A stretch of DNA of 43,350 bases, taken from Larix sibirica. Its lineage: Eukaryota > Streptophyta > Pinopsida > Pinales > Pinaceae. A model generated the notes under the pieces. The model was not told the origin of the DNA. It ran no database searches and saw only the letters and a list, made by a program, of their open reading frames with translations. Each line of letters opens with the position of its first letter. The first letter of the stretch is position 1. The DNA is taken from the NCBI GenBank assembly GCA_004151065.3, contig NWUY0304675792.1, forward strand, positions 1 through 43,350, given 5' to 3'. The position numbers and the translations under genes were made by a program. Below, piece by piece: positions 1-10,029 of the stretch.

Positions 1-590
1 TGGCCTATTTTAAGTAAGTTTCAGTAAGAAAGGCCTTGTTGTAACAATCAAGAGTCACCCGATGTCTTTCCAGCTAATCCATCCCAATAAACACATCATA
101 GGAACCTAGCGGTAGAAGATTCAGTCTGATCGCAGATTACAACCCATTGAACTCTATCAGATAGTTTTCAATTACTTTGGTCACCTTCCTCCTTGTCCCC
201 GTAGCTAACTGTACCAACCAAGGCTTCTGGTGTTTGGTTCCCTGCAATCTGCAATGGTAGGCTATTCCGGGATATATGTAGCTTAGGGTGGAGCCCGGGT
301 CAATCAATATAGAGATTGGTGTGGCAAATATCTTACCTTCCACTTCTACCACCGTCGCTTGATGGTTTGCTTGTCATTTATCCAACACTGCATGAATTTG
401 AGGTACTTTGGCTACGTCCTCCACTGTTGTTGCTTCCTATAGATTGTAGGTAGTTGGATTTCTACTAGCGTTTTGAGGAAAATCCATTTACTTGTGAGGT
501 CCCTTGTAGCCCCAACACTTTAGATCTATTTTGGTTGGCTTAGTCTGCACATTACCAGCATTCCTGGTTGGTTTATTTCCCCCCATGTTA
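1..590 (-). pseudogene. Ty3/gypsy gag-pol remnant (nucleocapsid tail and aspartic protease)
   Basis: Read on the minus strand, this is the gag-pol junction of a Ty3/gypsy (Metaviridae-type) LTR retrotransposon. A lysine/asparagine-rich gag tail runs into a zinc-knuckle relic, KCWGYKGPHK (about 520-491), in which a cysteine expected after the glycine is Tyr. A spacer with stop codons follows, then an open stretch at 352-137 holding the retropepsin active site ILIDPGSTLSYI. After a stop near 135 the protease C-terminal part continues as LPLGSYDVFIGMD and ends at the window edge. In this family the D-x-G-S/T motif is catalytic and the protease processes Gag-Pol. At least four in-frame stops are visible, so it is non-functional. 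Reverse transcriptase, if kept, lies outside the window. Family assignment is firm; the exact lineage is not resolved. Confidence 0.85.
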
Positions 591-599
591 ACACGGAAC

Positions 600-1218
600 G
601 ATATTTATTTAGGCCCCCAGTTGCCACGATACGGGACACATTGACCCAACACGGTCGGCATGGATAGGGCACGGAGCCACGGAACTAGGCCAAACCAATG
701 ACTATGCTTCGCGATACAAGAGCACTAACAACTTAACACGGGACGCTTCGCTTATTTCTCTCCCTTAAAATAACTTTATTAATTCCGCCGCCTTCCAACT
801 ATTTATTCCATGCGGAGTTCCCAATGAACAAGTCACGCTTACAACCATTATTTATTTCCAGCGGGAGAAATGTAGAGAACCCGCCCTTCTAGTGGTCAAT
901 TAGGGGTTAGGGATGAAAGTGGATTAGGTGCTAAGGGTTAGGAACAAGACTAGTTAGCATTATATGGGTTAAGTTTTTAATGCACTCATGAGAGAGAATA
1001 AATTGTAAACAAACTAGACTAAAACACCTAACCCACACACTTAATGGACCTAATTACCCATATATCTAACTTGCATAGGTAGCCAACGCACTTGTAACCT
1101 ACACACTAAAATAACATATATAAGATACATGCTTTACATAATATGGAGATTAAACAGAAGTGACAATGGAATTTCTGCCAAAAACTATGTCCTTGCTAAA
1201 ATTGGAGCATTTTCTTGT
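600..1218. other. Unassigned noncoding stretch
   Basis: No gene, RNA or repeat family recognised. It is moderately GC-rich up to about 900, with a small repeated TAGGGTTAGG-like motif at about 900-945, and becomes AT-rich after 960. It separates the gag-pol remnant from the LTR-like tract. I could not extend the retroelement reading into it in any frame. Confidence 0.5.
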
Positions 1219-1722
1219 TGTTAGGGTCCTACCCTAACACCCATACTTTAGGCTTCATAGGAGTTAGTCAAATAATGTATGCAGCCATCTCCCTTAAATA
1301 GGGCCAACTATATAGTAGTTAATAATTAATTTATGTCAAGTTATTATATATATAAATTAAGACCACTAGGTAGTTATCACCCATTAATTATGGGACCACA
1401 AGTAGTTATAGTTTTAGCTATAGGAAACCTATTTCAAGATCTAGGAGGTTATGAATTGTTTTTTTAAGTAAGGTAGTATTTGGAGCTCATCTCAAGTGAA
1501 AGGTCATCCAATCAAAAGAGGAAAGTGAACATTGCTTCTTGATTGATTATCATAATACAAGGGTTTAGTATACAAAATCTCTATTATCTATTGTCTTGTG
1601 TTTGGTTATTCTGCACTATAATTTATGGTTTATTGCATTACAAATATTTGTATATCCTATTTTGTTCTAAGTTGAAAGGTTAAGAAAACAAAAGTTAAAA
1701 CATCGCACTTTCCTGAGCCAAC
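1219..1722 (+). mobile_element. LTR-like tract, possibly a solo LTR
   Basis: The tract opens with TGTTAGGGT, which pairs with ACCCTAACA three bases later (1219-1239), and closes with CCAACA at about 1717-1722, matching the TG...CA ends usual for LTRs. Inside are an AT-rich block with TATATATATA at about 1345-1357, a GAACATTGC-type transcript leader region near 1528, and a T-rich tract (1595-1665) like the R/U5 part of plant LTRs. No partner LTR, primer-binding site or target-site duplication could be confirmed. A retroelement fragment lies nearby at 1-590, but on the other strand. The call is by resemblance only. Confidence 0.35.
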
Positions 1723-1979
1723 ACATCTCCATAATTTTAGCAAAACAAGGGCTAGAGATCACATGTTCCAACGTCTTTAAATAACACAGAAATGTATCAT
1801 TCAGCAGGTAAACCTATGGTTGAAAAAGCATACACACATTGCCAGGAAGGAGAGAAGGGAGATGTTCACACTTGCTTTATTAATGCTTTGGTTGGTACAG
1901 CACACTTTTACTCTTAATACTTTCACCCTTGTCCTTACTGAACTGTTACTATACAACTTTATACGCCTTAAGAACTAGA

Positions 1980-2190
1980 CATGTTTGTACCATTTGCCTT
2001 TAAGAAGACCTTAGGAGGTACCACTATCAACCCGGGATGGCATGGTATGAAACAACAACCTTACCTTCGAACTGATCGATCTCTTCTCTCTTTACTGCCT
2101 TACTGCTTCTCTCTACCTTGCGGACTTCCTGCTTCTATCTTGACTGCTGGAACACCCCTGGCATACTTTTTCCATGCACTTTGATCTGTG
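1980..2190 (+). repeat. R1 repeat, plus orientation, single copy
   Basis: This holds the R1 core: GGTACCACTATCAACCCGGG (from 2017), then a GGCATGGTATGAAACAAC segment and a CTTACC/CTTTACTGCC pyrimidine-rich tail. Twenty-six bases (2013-2038) recur exactly, inverted, at 37739-37764. The open frame of 67 codons here is a chance reading of the repeat. Confidence 0.7.
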
Positions 2191-2860
2191 TGAATCCCGT
2201 CTTAAGCACTTAGAGTGAAAGCCCAATATGAACTGGACCTAGCTGATGAAGTCTAGCTCCAAGGTACTTGGGGTTTCAAAATAGTACTTGCAGAAAAAAA
2301 TGAGTTTATGTAAATAGGAGCATATCCGTGGGATAAAGGGAAATAATGATTCCTAATTTATCCACATGAGGTATAAAGAACATAAATAGTTGTTAGGACT
2401 AGGACTAGACTCAATGCGATGAATACAAGATGGGTGTCTGACCCAGGACATCCCTTTAAAGGAGCATAACATGAAGGATGATGGGGACAACCACCATAAC
2501 TTTGTTGACCATATAACTCGACCAAATGTCATTGAATGACAGAAGGATTAGGAATACTGAAAGTGTACTGTGAACCATAGAGGTGATGCCATATAAGGAG
2601 GATGAGTGAGAGTAAGCAACTTGGAAAAAACTTTCTAGATGGAACAAGTCGGGATACAGCCAAGATGACAAGCTCAGATTAGATGGAAATGGACAATACT
2701 TTAAACTAAATAATGCCCGCATAAACATAGTCAAAGGTGGGATCTCCTCATCAAATTGGTAGCAGCTTTTCATTGGCATTTGTATACACATAGTGCTTAG
2801 GTAGAATAAGTTAATGATTATGGGTAGGTCCTTCATAGGTTCGCCAGTCCAGTCCAGTAC
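2191..2860. other. Unassigned stretch with a 126-codon antisense open frame
   Basis: The longest open frame (2836-2456, minus) is hydrophobic, Leu/Ser/Phe-rich and resembles nothing I know. The composition fits the complement of A/G-rich DNA, so I treat it as chance. The plus strand has short open pieces separated by stops, for example around 2225-2330, that may be old coding DNA, but no family can be named. Confidence 0.4.
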
Positions 2861-3260
2861 AGTGCTGCTAATAAATATATATTTCTAAGAGTCATAACAG
2901 TGTCCAATAAGCTTCCTAAGAGTAACCATAAGAGATCTGTCCCCTCCTCTATGTCTATTCATGGTAATAGCTGAACCTAAACTCTATTCATGTCTGTAAG
3001 TATAACTAGCATAACCTCAACTCTAATTAATAGTATAACCAGTCCAGTTACGACTAAGCTTAGTAGATTTATTGCTATTCGTATTAAAAGTTCAAAATAT
3101 GCATTCTAAGAGGGCTTATGGCCATTGCTTAAGATCTACTCTACTCTGTTCTCGAGTATTAAGAGTAACCCCTAAGCTTCCAACTATCTATTTTATTGCT
3201 TACAAATATATAATATCTATTGCTGAAAGTATAACCCGTTAACAATATAACTAGTAATAG
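2860..3260. repeat. Degenerate TAAGAGTAAC / AGTATAAC repeat field
   Basis: The motif CTAAGAGTAACC near 2918 returns as TTAAGAGTAACCCC near 3162, both next to TAAGCTTCC. AGTATAAC or a close variant appears near 2999, 3030, 3228 and 3246, and CTATTGCT near 3073 and 3210. Unit boundaries are too eroded to fix a period. Confidence 0.45.
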
Positions 3261-3501
3261 CCTCGTAAAAAATAGAGCTGGGCTAAGTAAGGCTACAAAT
3301 TAAAGCCTCAAAACTTACAGGGCAGGTACGCGTAGAGACAAGTCAAGAGAGCCAGCTGATCCCCACCAAATAAGGAAATTAGGAAGGATGGATATGCGCA
3401 AGCAGGCGAGACCAAAGGGAAAGAAAGCGATTGAGTGAGGAAACGACGGACGATGGAAGGAATCACCTGAAATGCATTCATGGCTTAAGAAAAATGAGAG
3501 T

Positions 3502-3612
3502 TATAGACCCCGGTGGATGGGGAATAGCCGGACCCCAGAGAAACGAGGGTTTGCTTTATCAAATTCGTGTTTGGAAACGTTTTTTATATCGACCGGAACC
3601 AACCCAAATTAG
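3502..3612 (+). repeat. Dispersed conserved block, copy A
   Basis: This block aligns over about 110 bp with 15403-15512 in the same orientation. Both copies start with a GACCCCGGTGG segment, pass through an AACGAGGG-like segment and a GT..TTGGAAACGTTTTT-like segment, and end with CGACC-GGAACCAACC-like sequence, with small indels. In copy A the block is open in one frame (3431-3616, ending VWKRFLYRPEPTQIS) while copy B is not open in that frame, so I do not call it coding. Its source is unidentified; an old exon or intron piece of a mitochondrial gene is possible. Confidence 0.55.
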
Positions 3613-3741
3613 TTAGACTCCTTACTATCTTGCCTTCTTAAACCTTTTGGAGCCGCGCTTTCTTTTAATTCTTCAGAAGCAAGACGACCCGTCCCTTTCC
3701 CTGAAGTAAGATCTAAAAGCCATGCCGGTTGTTCCGGTCAA

Positions 3742-3761
3742 TTCCGAAAACGTTTTCGGAA
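3742..3761. other. Perfect 20-bp palindrome
   Basis: TTCCGAAAAC is followed directly by its exact reverse complement GTTTTCGGAA. It lies 13 bases after a 15-nt segment (3715-3729) that recurs inverted at 15324-15338, so it belongs to the neighbourhood of the dispersed A/B block. It could form a cruciform or mark an inversion junction. Confidence 0.8.
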
Positions 3762-3779
3762 GGGAATCCATTCTTTTTC

Positions 3780-4620
3780 CTCCACACTTTATTAGGATCT
3801 TATAAAGGAGTAACCAACCTTCCTTTGGAAGTGATCTTTAAACTATGGATATGGATATGGAATCCATATTTTTGGGGAAATGGTTCCCAGTATAATTAGA
3901 TATATATTATCATGGAGTTGCCTATTCAAGAACTTCTTAGGACCTTTAAAAAGTAAAAAAACTTATAGTAAAAGGATTCAAATAAGTAAGTGAACCTTTT
4001 GTCTGTGGCATCATATATATATCTCATGTTTTAATGCAAATACAACAAATATTCAAAAATATACAATGCAGTACATGTTCTGTAAGCTCTCTTTCTATCT
4101 TACTTAGACTAACCTTGTGTCATATATAAAAGATAAATAATATAAGTTATCCCTGGAAATGGTTCACTATGTTGTCCCCTAGGTTGTACCCCTTCATGCA
4201 AACCCTTATACTCTATTATAAGAAGTCCCTCACACAGGCTTTGGGAATTTAATAAAAGGATGGGTAATAAAATGTGGAGGTTTCAGCGATAAAAATCCTT
4301 TTTGAAAGCTCTGCATTCTTCTCTAAATGTAAATCAATTAAATATGCAGAATAGATAGACTTGGTGCCAATGAAGTTGCCTTAGGATAAAGAAATAAAAC
4401 CTGTTTTTATAATGAAACGAATTTAGCCAAAAGAATACATGTAGAGGTGCTGGAAATGGTAGGAGAAAGAAACCCTATGAGCTTTATAAATGTGGAAGGA
4501 GATCAATCGCTACTCCAAGTGCATACCTATAAATTAGGATTTGAAAAGATAAAGCATATCCAAAGAGTTCAAATAAGTTTACAAAGAGTAATAGAAGGGT
4601 ATGAATAGGCAAATAAGTTA
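3780..4620. other. Unassigned AT-rich stretch
   Basis: No gene recognised. A short ATGGAT/ATGGATATGG hexamer run sits near 3845-3862. The rest is AT-rich with many stops in all frames and no clear repeats. Confidence 0.5.
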
Positions 4621-5450
4621 CCCAAAGGTGTAATAGAATGTTGGATTAGCTGATGGACTGTATAGAGTGAAAGCTTCCGTACCCTTTTGGTCTATATGGG
4701 TGGGTTGAGATAGAGGGTATAGGGTGGAGTTATCTGTATGGCTGCTGCTTCTAAGATAAAGTAATGGGTTGGGCATAACTTCCTCCCTCAAGTAGGAAGA
4801 AGGCAGAAGTAAGGGTAAGTCAAAAGCCTGTATAATTGAAGGCATATGGCAGTGAGTGACGGTTCAAAGGTAAGGGATCAAACTCATTCCATCTGGTGCT
4901 TATAAGGGCTCTACCCATCCTATCCAGTGCTTAGCTTATAAGGGAAAGTATAATAACATGTGACTAACTACGCTACGTTCTTCATGATCTAGGGCTAAAG
5001 GTCTAGTTCTGGCAAGTAAAGAGTTGGTAAACCAAGGTAAGGGGGTGGTTTCACATGCCCCTGGCTACTGTGGTATTACTGGCTGAGAGGCTGCCTCCAT
5101 GCTCCCTCCAAAGATTCAGGTATGAAAAAGAGGGTAAGAGAAAGTAAAATCTATCTCTATCTAAGTTAATAACCATGCATAGCATGTAACCTAGGAGTGC
5201 TGTTCTAGTGAGGTTTCTCCATGGGGAGCATGAAGGTAAAGGGTAAACCGGTCTACTCTAAGGGGCATATGGCAAGAGTGAATTACGTTTCTAGTGGTAA
5301 GGGCTAATAAAATAAAACCACCAACCCATTTGGTGCTTGTAAGGTAAGGTAAAATAAACTCACTATGTGATTCAGTTTCTAAGGCTACATCTCTAATAGT
5401 TCTGGCAGGTAAATAGTTGGTAAGCCAAGCCAAGTGTTTTTTTTCCTTGT
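4620..5450 (-). repeat. R1 repeat cluster, minus orientation
   Basis: The plus strand is purine-rich here (GGTAAGG, AAAGGTAAG, GGTAAACC), the complement of the pyrimidine-rich plus-orientation R1 clusters. The phrase GGTCTAGTTCTGGCAAGTAA near 5000 recurs as CTGGCAGGTAAATAGTTGG near 5402, giving a spacing of about 400 bp, or nearly three units of about 145 bp. Bases 5415-5433 match 37576-37594 exactly in the same orientation. Open frames on the minus strand (4845-4618, 5433-5191) are readings of this repeat. Confidence 0.7.
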
Positions 5451-5890
5451 ATTCTGGCCTCCTGTAGGTTCGCTAGTTCCAAGCATAGGCAAATAGTTAG
5501 AGCATCGTAGGTGAGCAGGAGCAAAGCAAAGTAGGTGATCCCGGTAAAGCGGTTGCGATCAATCCTAATCAAGGGGGTGTATGATCGAGGGCGTGAATAA
5601 GGAGTAACCTCGCATGCTGAGTATCAAAAACAACTACTTGGCGTCAAATACTGGCTTTAGTAGTGTATAAACCACCACCCTAATCGTGATAAAGCAGGGC
5701 TCCACTTGTTCTGGGTGAAGAGATAACAGGTAGAGCCCCTTAAGCAATAGGTAACTGAGTTCATTTGGGCAGGCTAATTAGATAATTCCCATTTGGGCAG
5801 GTTGAAGAGAGAACAGCAGCAGTTTCCACTTCGCATTTTGGATAAGCTAGCTATTGAAACCATAAGGCTGAATGTGCAGATGAACTGCGG
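5451..5890. other. Unassigned stretch with a short direct repeat
   Basis: The phrase CATTTGGGCAGG occurs twice at about 5762 and 5790 (period about 28). Otherwise no gene or repeat family is recognised. Confidence 0.45.
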
Positions 5891-5960
5891 AATGGGGGAA
5901 CTAACTGAAAGCGGACTTAATGCGGGCAGAATGTTTAATGCGGGAAACTAGCAAGCAGCA
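5890..5960 (+). repeat. R4 repeat (TAATGCGG family)
   Basis: TTAATGCGGG appears twice (about 5919 and 5936) followed by ACTAGCAAGCAGCA. The same order, TAATGCGG repeats and then CCAGCAAGCAGCA, is seen at about 15560-15655, and the complement occurs near 39120-39155. Confidence 0.6.
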
Positions 5961-6383
5961 CACCTTTATTGGCATACAACATAATATGGACGCTCTGTCT
6001 CAATATACTGGCCAGCAACACGACTAATATACCTACCTCTTCTCTCGGTCCACCTTTGCAGACACCACCTCTGGCAAGTGACCCGGCCAGCTCAAGCTCT
6101 CTAATTAATCCTACCCAGCTATGCCCTTGTCTCTGCCACTTATTCCGCGACTAGCACTGGAGAACAAACTATAACCAGAAGGTATAAGTTAAGATTTTAT
6201 CTACACCAGGATAAAAGTACAAAATCTTATAATACGATGCAGTCTTTGCATTCTTCGCACTTCAATATTGATACATAAAAGCAGCCTTTAATGTGCTTTC
6301 CTTTTATAAATAATTTAAGCAGCAGTTTGAGCAGATGACCTTTAAACTGTTGAACCGGTCCAGATGCACAAGGCCATATAAGA

Positions 6384-6694
6384 CTATTGGTGTTCTATAG
6401 ACATACAGATAAGGAAAGAGTATTTCTTACCTGGGAATTGCAAATCCACGGTGCTCCTAGCGTGGGTGAGACGAAACTCCGAATCATCTCTTCTGGTTCT
6501 ATCCTTTGGCCGAATCTGCGTGGGCATGGGCAAAGTCCCTTTTATAGTCATACCTTCCAGCTTCCATTTAATGGAAAGCCACTTTCCTGGGGGATAGGTT
6601 ACCATGGTCTATTGAATTCAACTCTGCATGGATGCTTGTGCGATCTGAAATGCTTTATTTCATTCATATGGAATAAGATTGGGTCGTTAAATAA
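6384..6694 (+). pseudogene. LINE (non-LTR retrotransposon) ORF2 C-terminal fragment, zf-RVT domain
   Basis: In the frame starting at 6449 the sequence reads RCS, then DETPNHLFW, AESAWAWAKSLL and FLGDRLPWSIEFNSAWML, ending near 6694. This order (Cys-rich start, a DET-x-x-HLFW-x-x-P segment, an AW-x-W pair, then a G-D-R-L segment and SAW) is the pattern of the reverse-transcriptase zinc-binding domain at the end of plant LINE ORF2 proteins. Several expected Cys and Ser codons are stops (near 6458, 6467, 6542 and 6575), and a Cys before PLAE is Tyr. The upstream part seems to continue in another frame from about 6384. The reverse transcriptase core was not found in the window. The 108-codon open frame starting at 6387 lies in a different phase and is only a shadow over most of its length. 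Confidence 0.75.
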
Positions 6695-6917
6695 TCTATC
6701 AAATATTAGTTAAAGAAGGCCCTATTAATATTCTAATTAGTCAGGATCCTATTATTTTCCCTGCTCCCCTAATGAAGTAATTTATCCGCTGCAACCAGAA
6801 GCTAGGAGTTACCCTATAAAAGTGATCCGAGGTGACGTGGCAAATCGAATGGAGGAGGCTGGCCAGACGACTAATAAGTTAACATCTGCCCTATGATATT
6901 TAATCAGGAGCCAGCCC

Positions 6918-7005
6918 CCTTACAATGACTTACATTTACTCCTTACAATGACTTACGATTACCCCTTACAATTCCTGGCATTTAGTCCTGACAATTCATG
7001 ATGGG
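6918..7005 (+). repeat. 23-bp tandem repeat, about 3.8 copies
   Basis: Unit starts at 6918, 6941, 6964 and 6987, exactly 23 bp apart. The unit is close to CCTTACAATGACTTACATT followed by TACT or a variant, with increasing divergence to the right (the fourth copy begins CCTGACAATTC). No conserved function is evident. Confidence 0.85.
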
Positions 7006-8054
7006 ACAAGGTCACTACCAGAGAGGATATGAAGAATCAACTTGTTGTTCAATAGCTTTGTGAAGAGGAGCAGCTAAGCTTGGTAAAGAGAGAGCGGAAA
7101 GAGGGAATTAATTTTCAACCAACCAATAGCCAGCCTATTCCTATTCTTCAATCACTATACCTATTCCTCCCTCCTCAGATTCTTTCTTTAGTAACAAGCC
7201 CAAAAAGCAGACCAAACCCCGGATCCGTATTGTTGTTATTAGGCATAGTGCGGAGGGAAGGAACCCAGGAGATGTTAATATTGTAATTTGTGGGAAGGGA
7301 CAAGTAGCAGATGTTAATATTAGAATTAGTATAGACAGGAGGAGTAATATGTTTATCCTTAATAGAGGACCTTCCTTTCCTCTTAAAAGGTGTTACTAGT
7401 TTGTCCTTCTCTTCGCTTTTGAGGCTACGAAGGACCCTATATAAGCTCACACCCTCATTATGCTTGCCCGATTCAATCACCTTCCCCACCCAGGGAAGGT
7501 TTAGATACTCGGCCCTACGGGTTATTAAACGCGGGAGGCAGGACAGATCATATATACATTTATAAACTGCTCTAACCTTGAACAACGAACAGGAAAGAAC
7601 TAGCCATACTAACAGCACTGGGTATGGTATTAAGACTAGCTTTATTACATTTATTTACACCTTATGATATTCAAGTAGATCTTTAGGTGGAACCACGTGT
7701 AGCAAATGACAAAATCCATTACACGAAGAACCATAGTTACATCACATGAATAAATCAGATCCGTGCGGGCACGTGCAGAGAGAGATCAACCGTGCATAGG
7801 AAAAATAACGAACCATACATACGAGGGCAGCTATTCTTTTTACGATAGAGGGGAGTATTTCATTTATAAAATAATAAAGAATGTTCATCAGTATATTTGC
7901 TTTGTTTATTTACAAAATAAAGGAATTGTGAAAATCACAGTTCTATCCCATAGGCTATGAAGAGGAACAACTCATGAAGTGGCAATACCTCTGGCAAGAA
8001 CAAGGATAAAGTGTACAAAAATATATGTGTTAATTTTGGAAGCAAGCCATCATG
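7006..8054. other. Unassigned stretch holding the longest open frame of the window
   Basis: A 147-codon open frame runs 7618-7175 on the minus strand. It is basic and Asn-rich toward its end, has no signal peptide, membrane segment or motif I recognise, and another frame on the plus strand (7080-7286) is open across part of the same DNA. I see no start context or neighbour that argues for expression. It may be chance or a chimeric organellar open frame. The remainder is AT-rich with no recognised feature. Confidence 0.3.
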
Positions 8055-8400
8055 TTAGGTATATCTTTGGAAGAACCTAGGGTAGTAGTTAAAAAACATG
8101 GAGGCCTATTCAGCCATATTAAAAGGCAATTGCAGCTGCTGAATGTGAAAAGCATAGATGAGGTGAGCAAAAAAGCTCTTTACTTCTAGTTGGACTTCAA
8201 GAAAGGGAACAGTAAAAGGGCCAAGAAGAGACTAGCAAAAAGAAAGGCCATCATATTGCAGCCACAACCCAGATAGGAAAAGATTATAAGAAGCATTGCA
8301 AACATTATGGTGTAGATGGGCACACAATTGAGAAGTGTTGGAAGCTTCATTTGGAACTGCGTCCAAAAGGGTACAAGTCCTAGAGAGGAGGAATTACAAC
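8055..8400 (+). pseudogene. Ty3/gypsy-type gag fragment with damaged CCHC knuckle
   Basis: The plus strand reads a gag C-terminal half: EEPRVVVKKHGGL (about 8070-8108), a helix-like LNVKSIDEVSKKALYF segment (8137-8188), a stop, a basic KKGNSKRAKKR stretch, and after a frame change HHIAATTQIGKDYKKH followed by CKHYGVDGHTIEKCW (8297-8341). The last motif is a CCHC zinc knuckle in which the second Cys is Tyr. KLHLELRPKGYK follows, the usual continuation in plant gypsy-type gag. In the family, Gag packages the element RNA; this copy has an in-frame stop at about 8188 and a frameshift and cannot. It is a different piece from 1-590, on the opposite strand. Confidence 0.75.
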
Positions 8401-8646
8401 CAGCAAAGAAATAGCGGTAGACAGTAGGGGGTATCCTAAAGAATATTTCCTGCAATATCGATTGGTTGGGCGGTGGGATAAGTTAAAGCCCTTTTAAGCC
8501 CTATCTAGTATGAAAGGCAATAAGTAGTAAAGGTGGAAATAAGATAGTAGTAAAGGCAATAAAAGCTTCAGCAGCACCGACCATAGCAGAGGCATCAGTT
8601 TATTAAGCACCTAGTGTCTCTGTCCCAACCCCAGTAGACCCACCGG

Positions 8647-8673
8647 CCTTAGCCTTAGCCTTAGCCTTAGCCT
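8647..8673 (+). repeat. CCTTAG hexamer tandem repeat
   Basis: Four full CCTTAG units in a row plus a partial fifth. The run lies inside a stretch open in one frame that reads Ala/Leu-rich, which reflects the hexamer rather than a protein. Confidence 0.9.
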
Positions 8674-8679
8674 CCGCTT

Positions 8680-9990
8680 TTGGATTTAGATCTGCTACTT
8701 TATCTGTATTTGCCGATGGATGTGCGTTACGCTCCTCCATAATATATTCCTATGCCTAGGTAAACTGAGTCAACTGGACTGGCTCCGGTACTCGAATTGA
8801 AACTCCAACTCCTTCTTAAAGTATGATAGTTTAAGTGTTTAAAGTAAAGTGTATTAAAAAGTATGATAAAAAGAATGTGTGTATGTGTATGAGGACGTCA
8901 AAGAGGAATGTGGTAAAATGTGTCAAAATTGGATCAAGTGGAGGTATAGAAGTATGGAGATCCAAAGGATCGAAAGGAGCTAAACACTCGTGGGATCATA
9001 TAATACTTGCACACCTATAGCATCACTGGGAGGAGGTATTGCCTTAACCCTCTCACTATAAGCGGCCCACTCCTGAAGGTATGGATTATGTGGCCAAGTA
9101 ATATTGCTCAGGTAAACGGAGGCTGAATGAGATGAAAAAGCTCAAGTAGAGGCTCAATGATAGAGTGGGAGAGCATTGTCACAAAAGTGATGGACTCAAT
9201 TGACCACTCGGGTGTGTGTAAAGTCAAGGTGAAAGTAAAATAAGAGAAATAAAAAGTGGAAATGTGTTTTATGTATTTTAAGTGTGTGCATGGGCTACAA
9301 ATGCGAGCAAATATGTGAAAATGCAACCTATATGCTTAACCTAGAAAGAAAAAACACGGGAACCTATACAAGGTTGGGATTACTACGAATTCTAGACCTT
9401 CCTTTTACATGTAGCTGGGTCATTACCTCCCAGCACTTACTACCTTGTCGTTAAAAGGTATCTTGGGGGCATTAATGATCCGCTCCCCTACACTAGAGAA
9501 CGCAGTGGCTTGGGATGATGAAATTACCATATAGGCTTCCTACAGGTGGGCTTTTTAAACAAACCTACTGGGTGTCCCTCTATATAAATGAAAATGTGTC
9601 CGTACATGAGGGCCTCATCCAAGTATGCATAACCAAAAAGTATAGGTTTATTTTACTTCTGCTCGGTGCCCAAAAGCTATCTATGGGGATTTACTAATGA
9701 CTTTTATTTTGAAAAGAAAATTGAGCTAAAATAAGATGTAAAGACTAGCTACCAAGCAATATGAACAAGCAAACTCAAGCAATGCTAGAAAGAAAACAAG
9801 CAAATTACGAACAAACTCTAACAATCAACCCAAGAGTGCATGATACACGAGGAAACAAAATTGCCAGAGGAGTGTTTGGCAAGGTGATGAAATCCTTGTC
9901 CACATGGGAGTGGCAGTTGGGTGGTGAAATCCCAGTCTAGCACATTAGAGGTATCTACACTGACCAAATGTCCCTTTGGTTAAGGGTAAG
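8680..9990. other. Unassigned stretch, probably nuclear-derived noncoding DNA
   Basis: No gene recognised. It is rich in AAAGTG/GTGTATG words (8820-9330), then changes to mixed composition with a GCTGGG...CCCAGC hairpin at about 9415-9435 and an A/C-rich tract with AGCAAAC-type words (9750-9840). Its texture is like LTR or untranslated nuclear DNA, but no boundary or partner is found. Confidence 0.35.
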
Positions 9991-10029
9991 TGGTCTTCCC
10001 TGAATAAAAAATAGTTCAGTGCTTTCCCT

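Noticed and set aside
2456-2836. 126-codon hydrophobic minus-strand frame as a membrane protein
   Set aside because: Hydrophobicity follows from the A/G-rich plus strand; no membrane-protein family resemblance and no supporting context.
3502-3612. Coding exon of a mitochondrial gene
   Set aside because: One copy is open but the second copy is not open in the same frame, and I could not match the reading to any mitochondrial protein I know.
6387-6713. 108-codon plus-strand frame as a gene
   Set aside because: The LINE zinc-binding domain is read in a different phase over most of this interval, so this frame is a shadow.
6918-7005. CRISPR array
   Set aside because: The 23-bp units are contiguous without spacers; no array with spacers is present in the window.
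7175-7618. 147-codon minus-strand frame as a real gene
   Set aside because: It is the longest frame but lacks a recognisable motif, start context or conserved neighbour; kept only as a note in the unassigned stretch.
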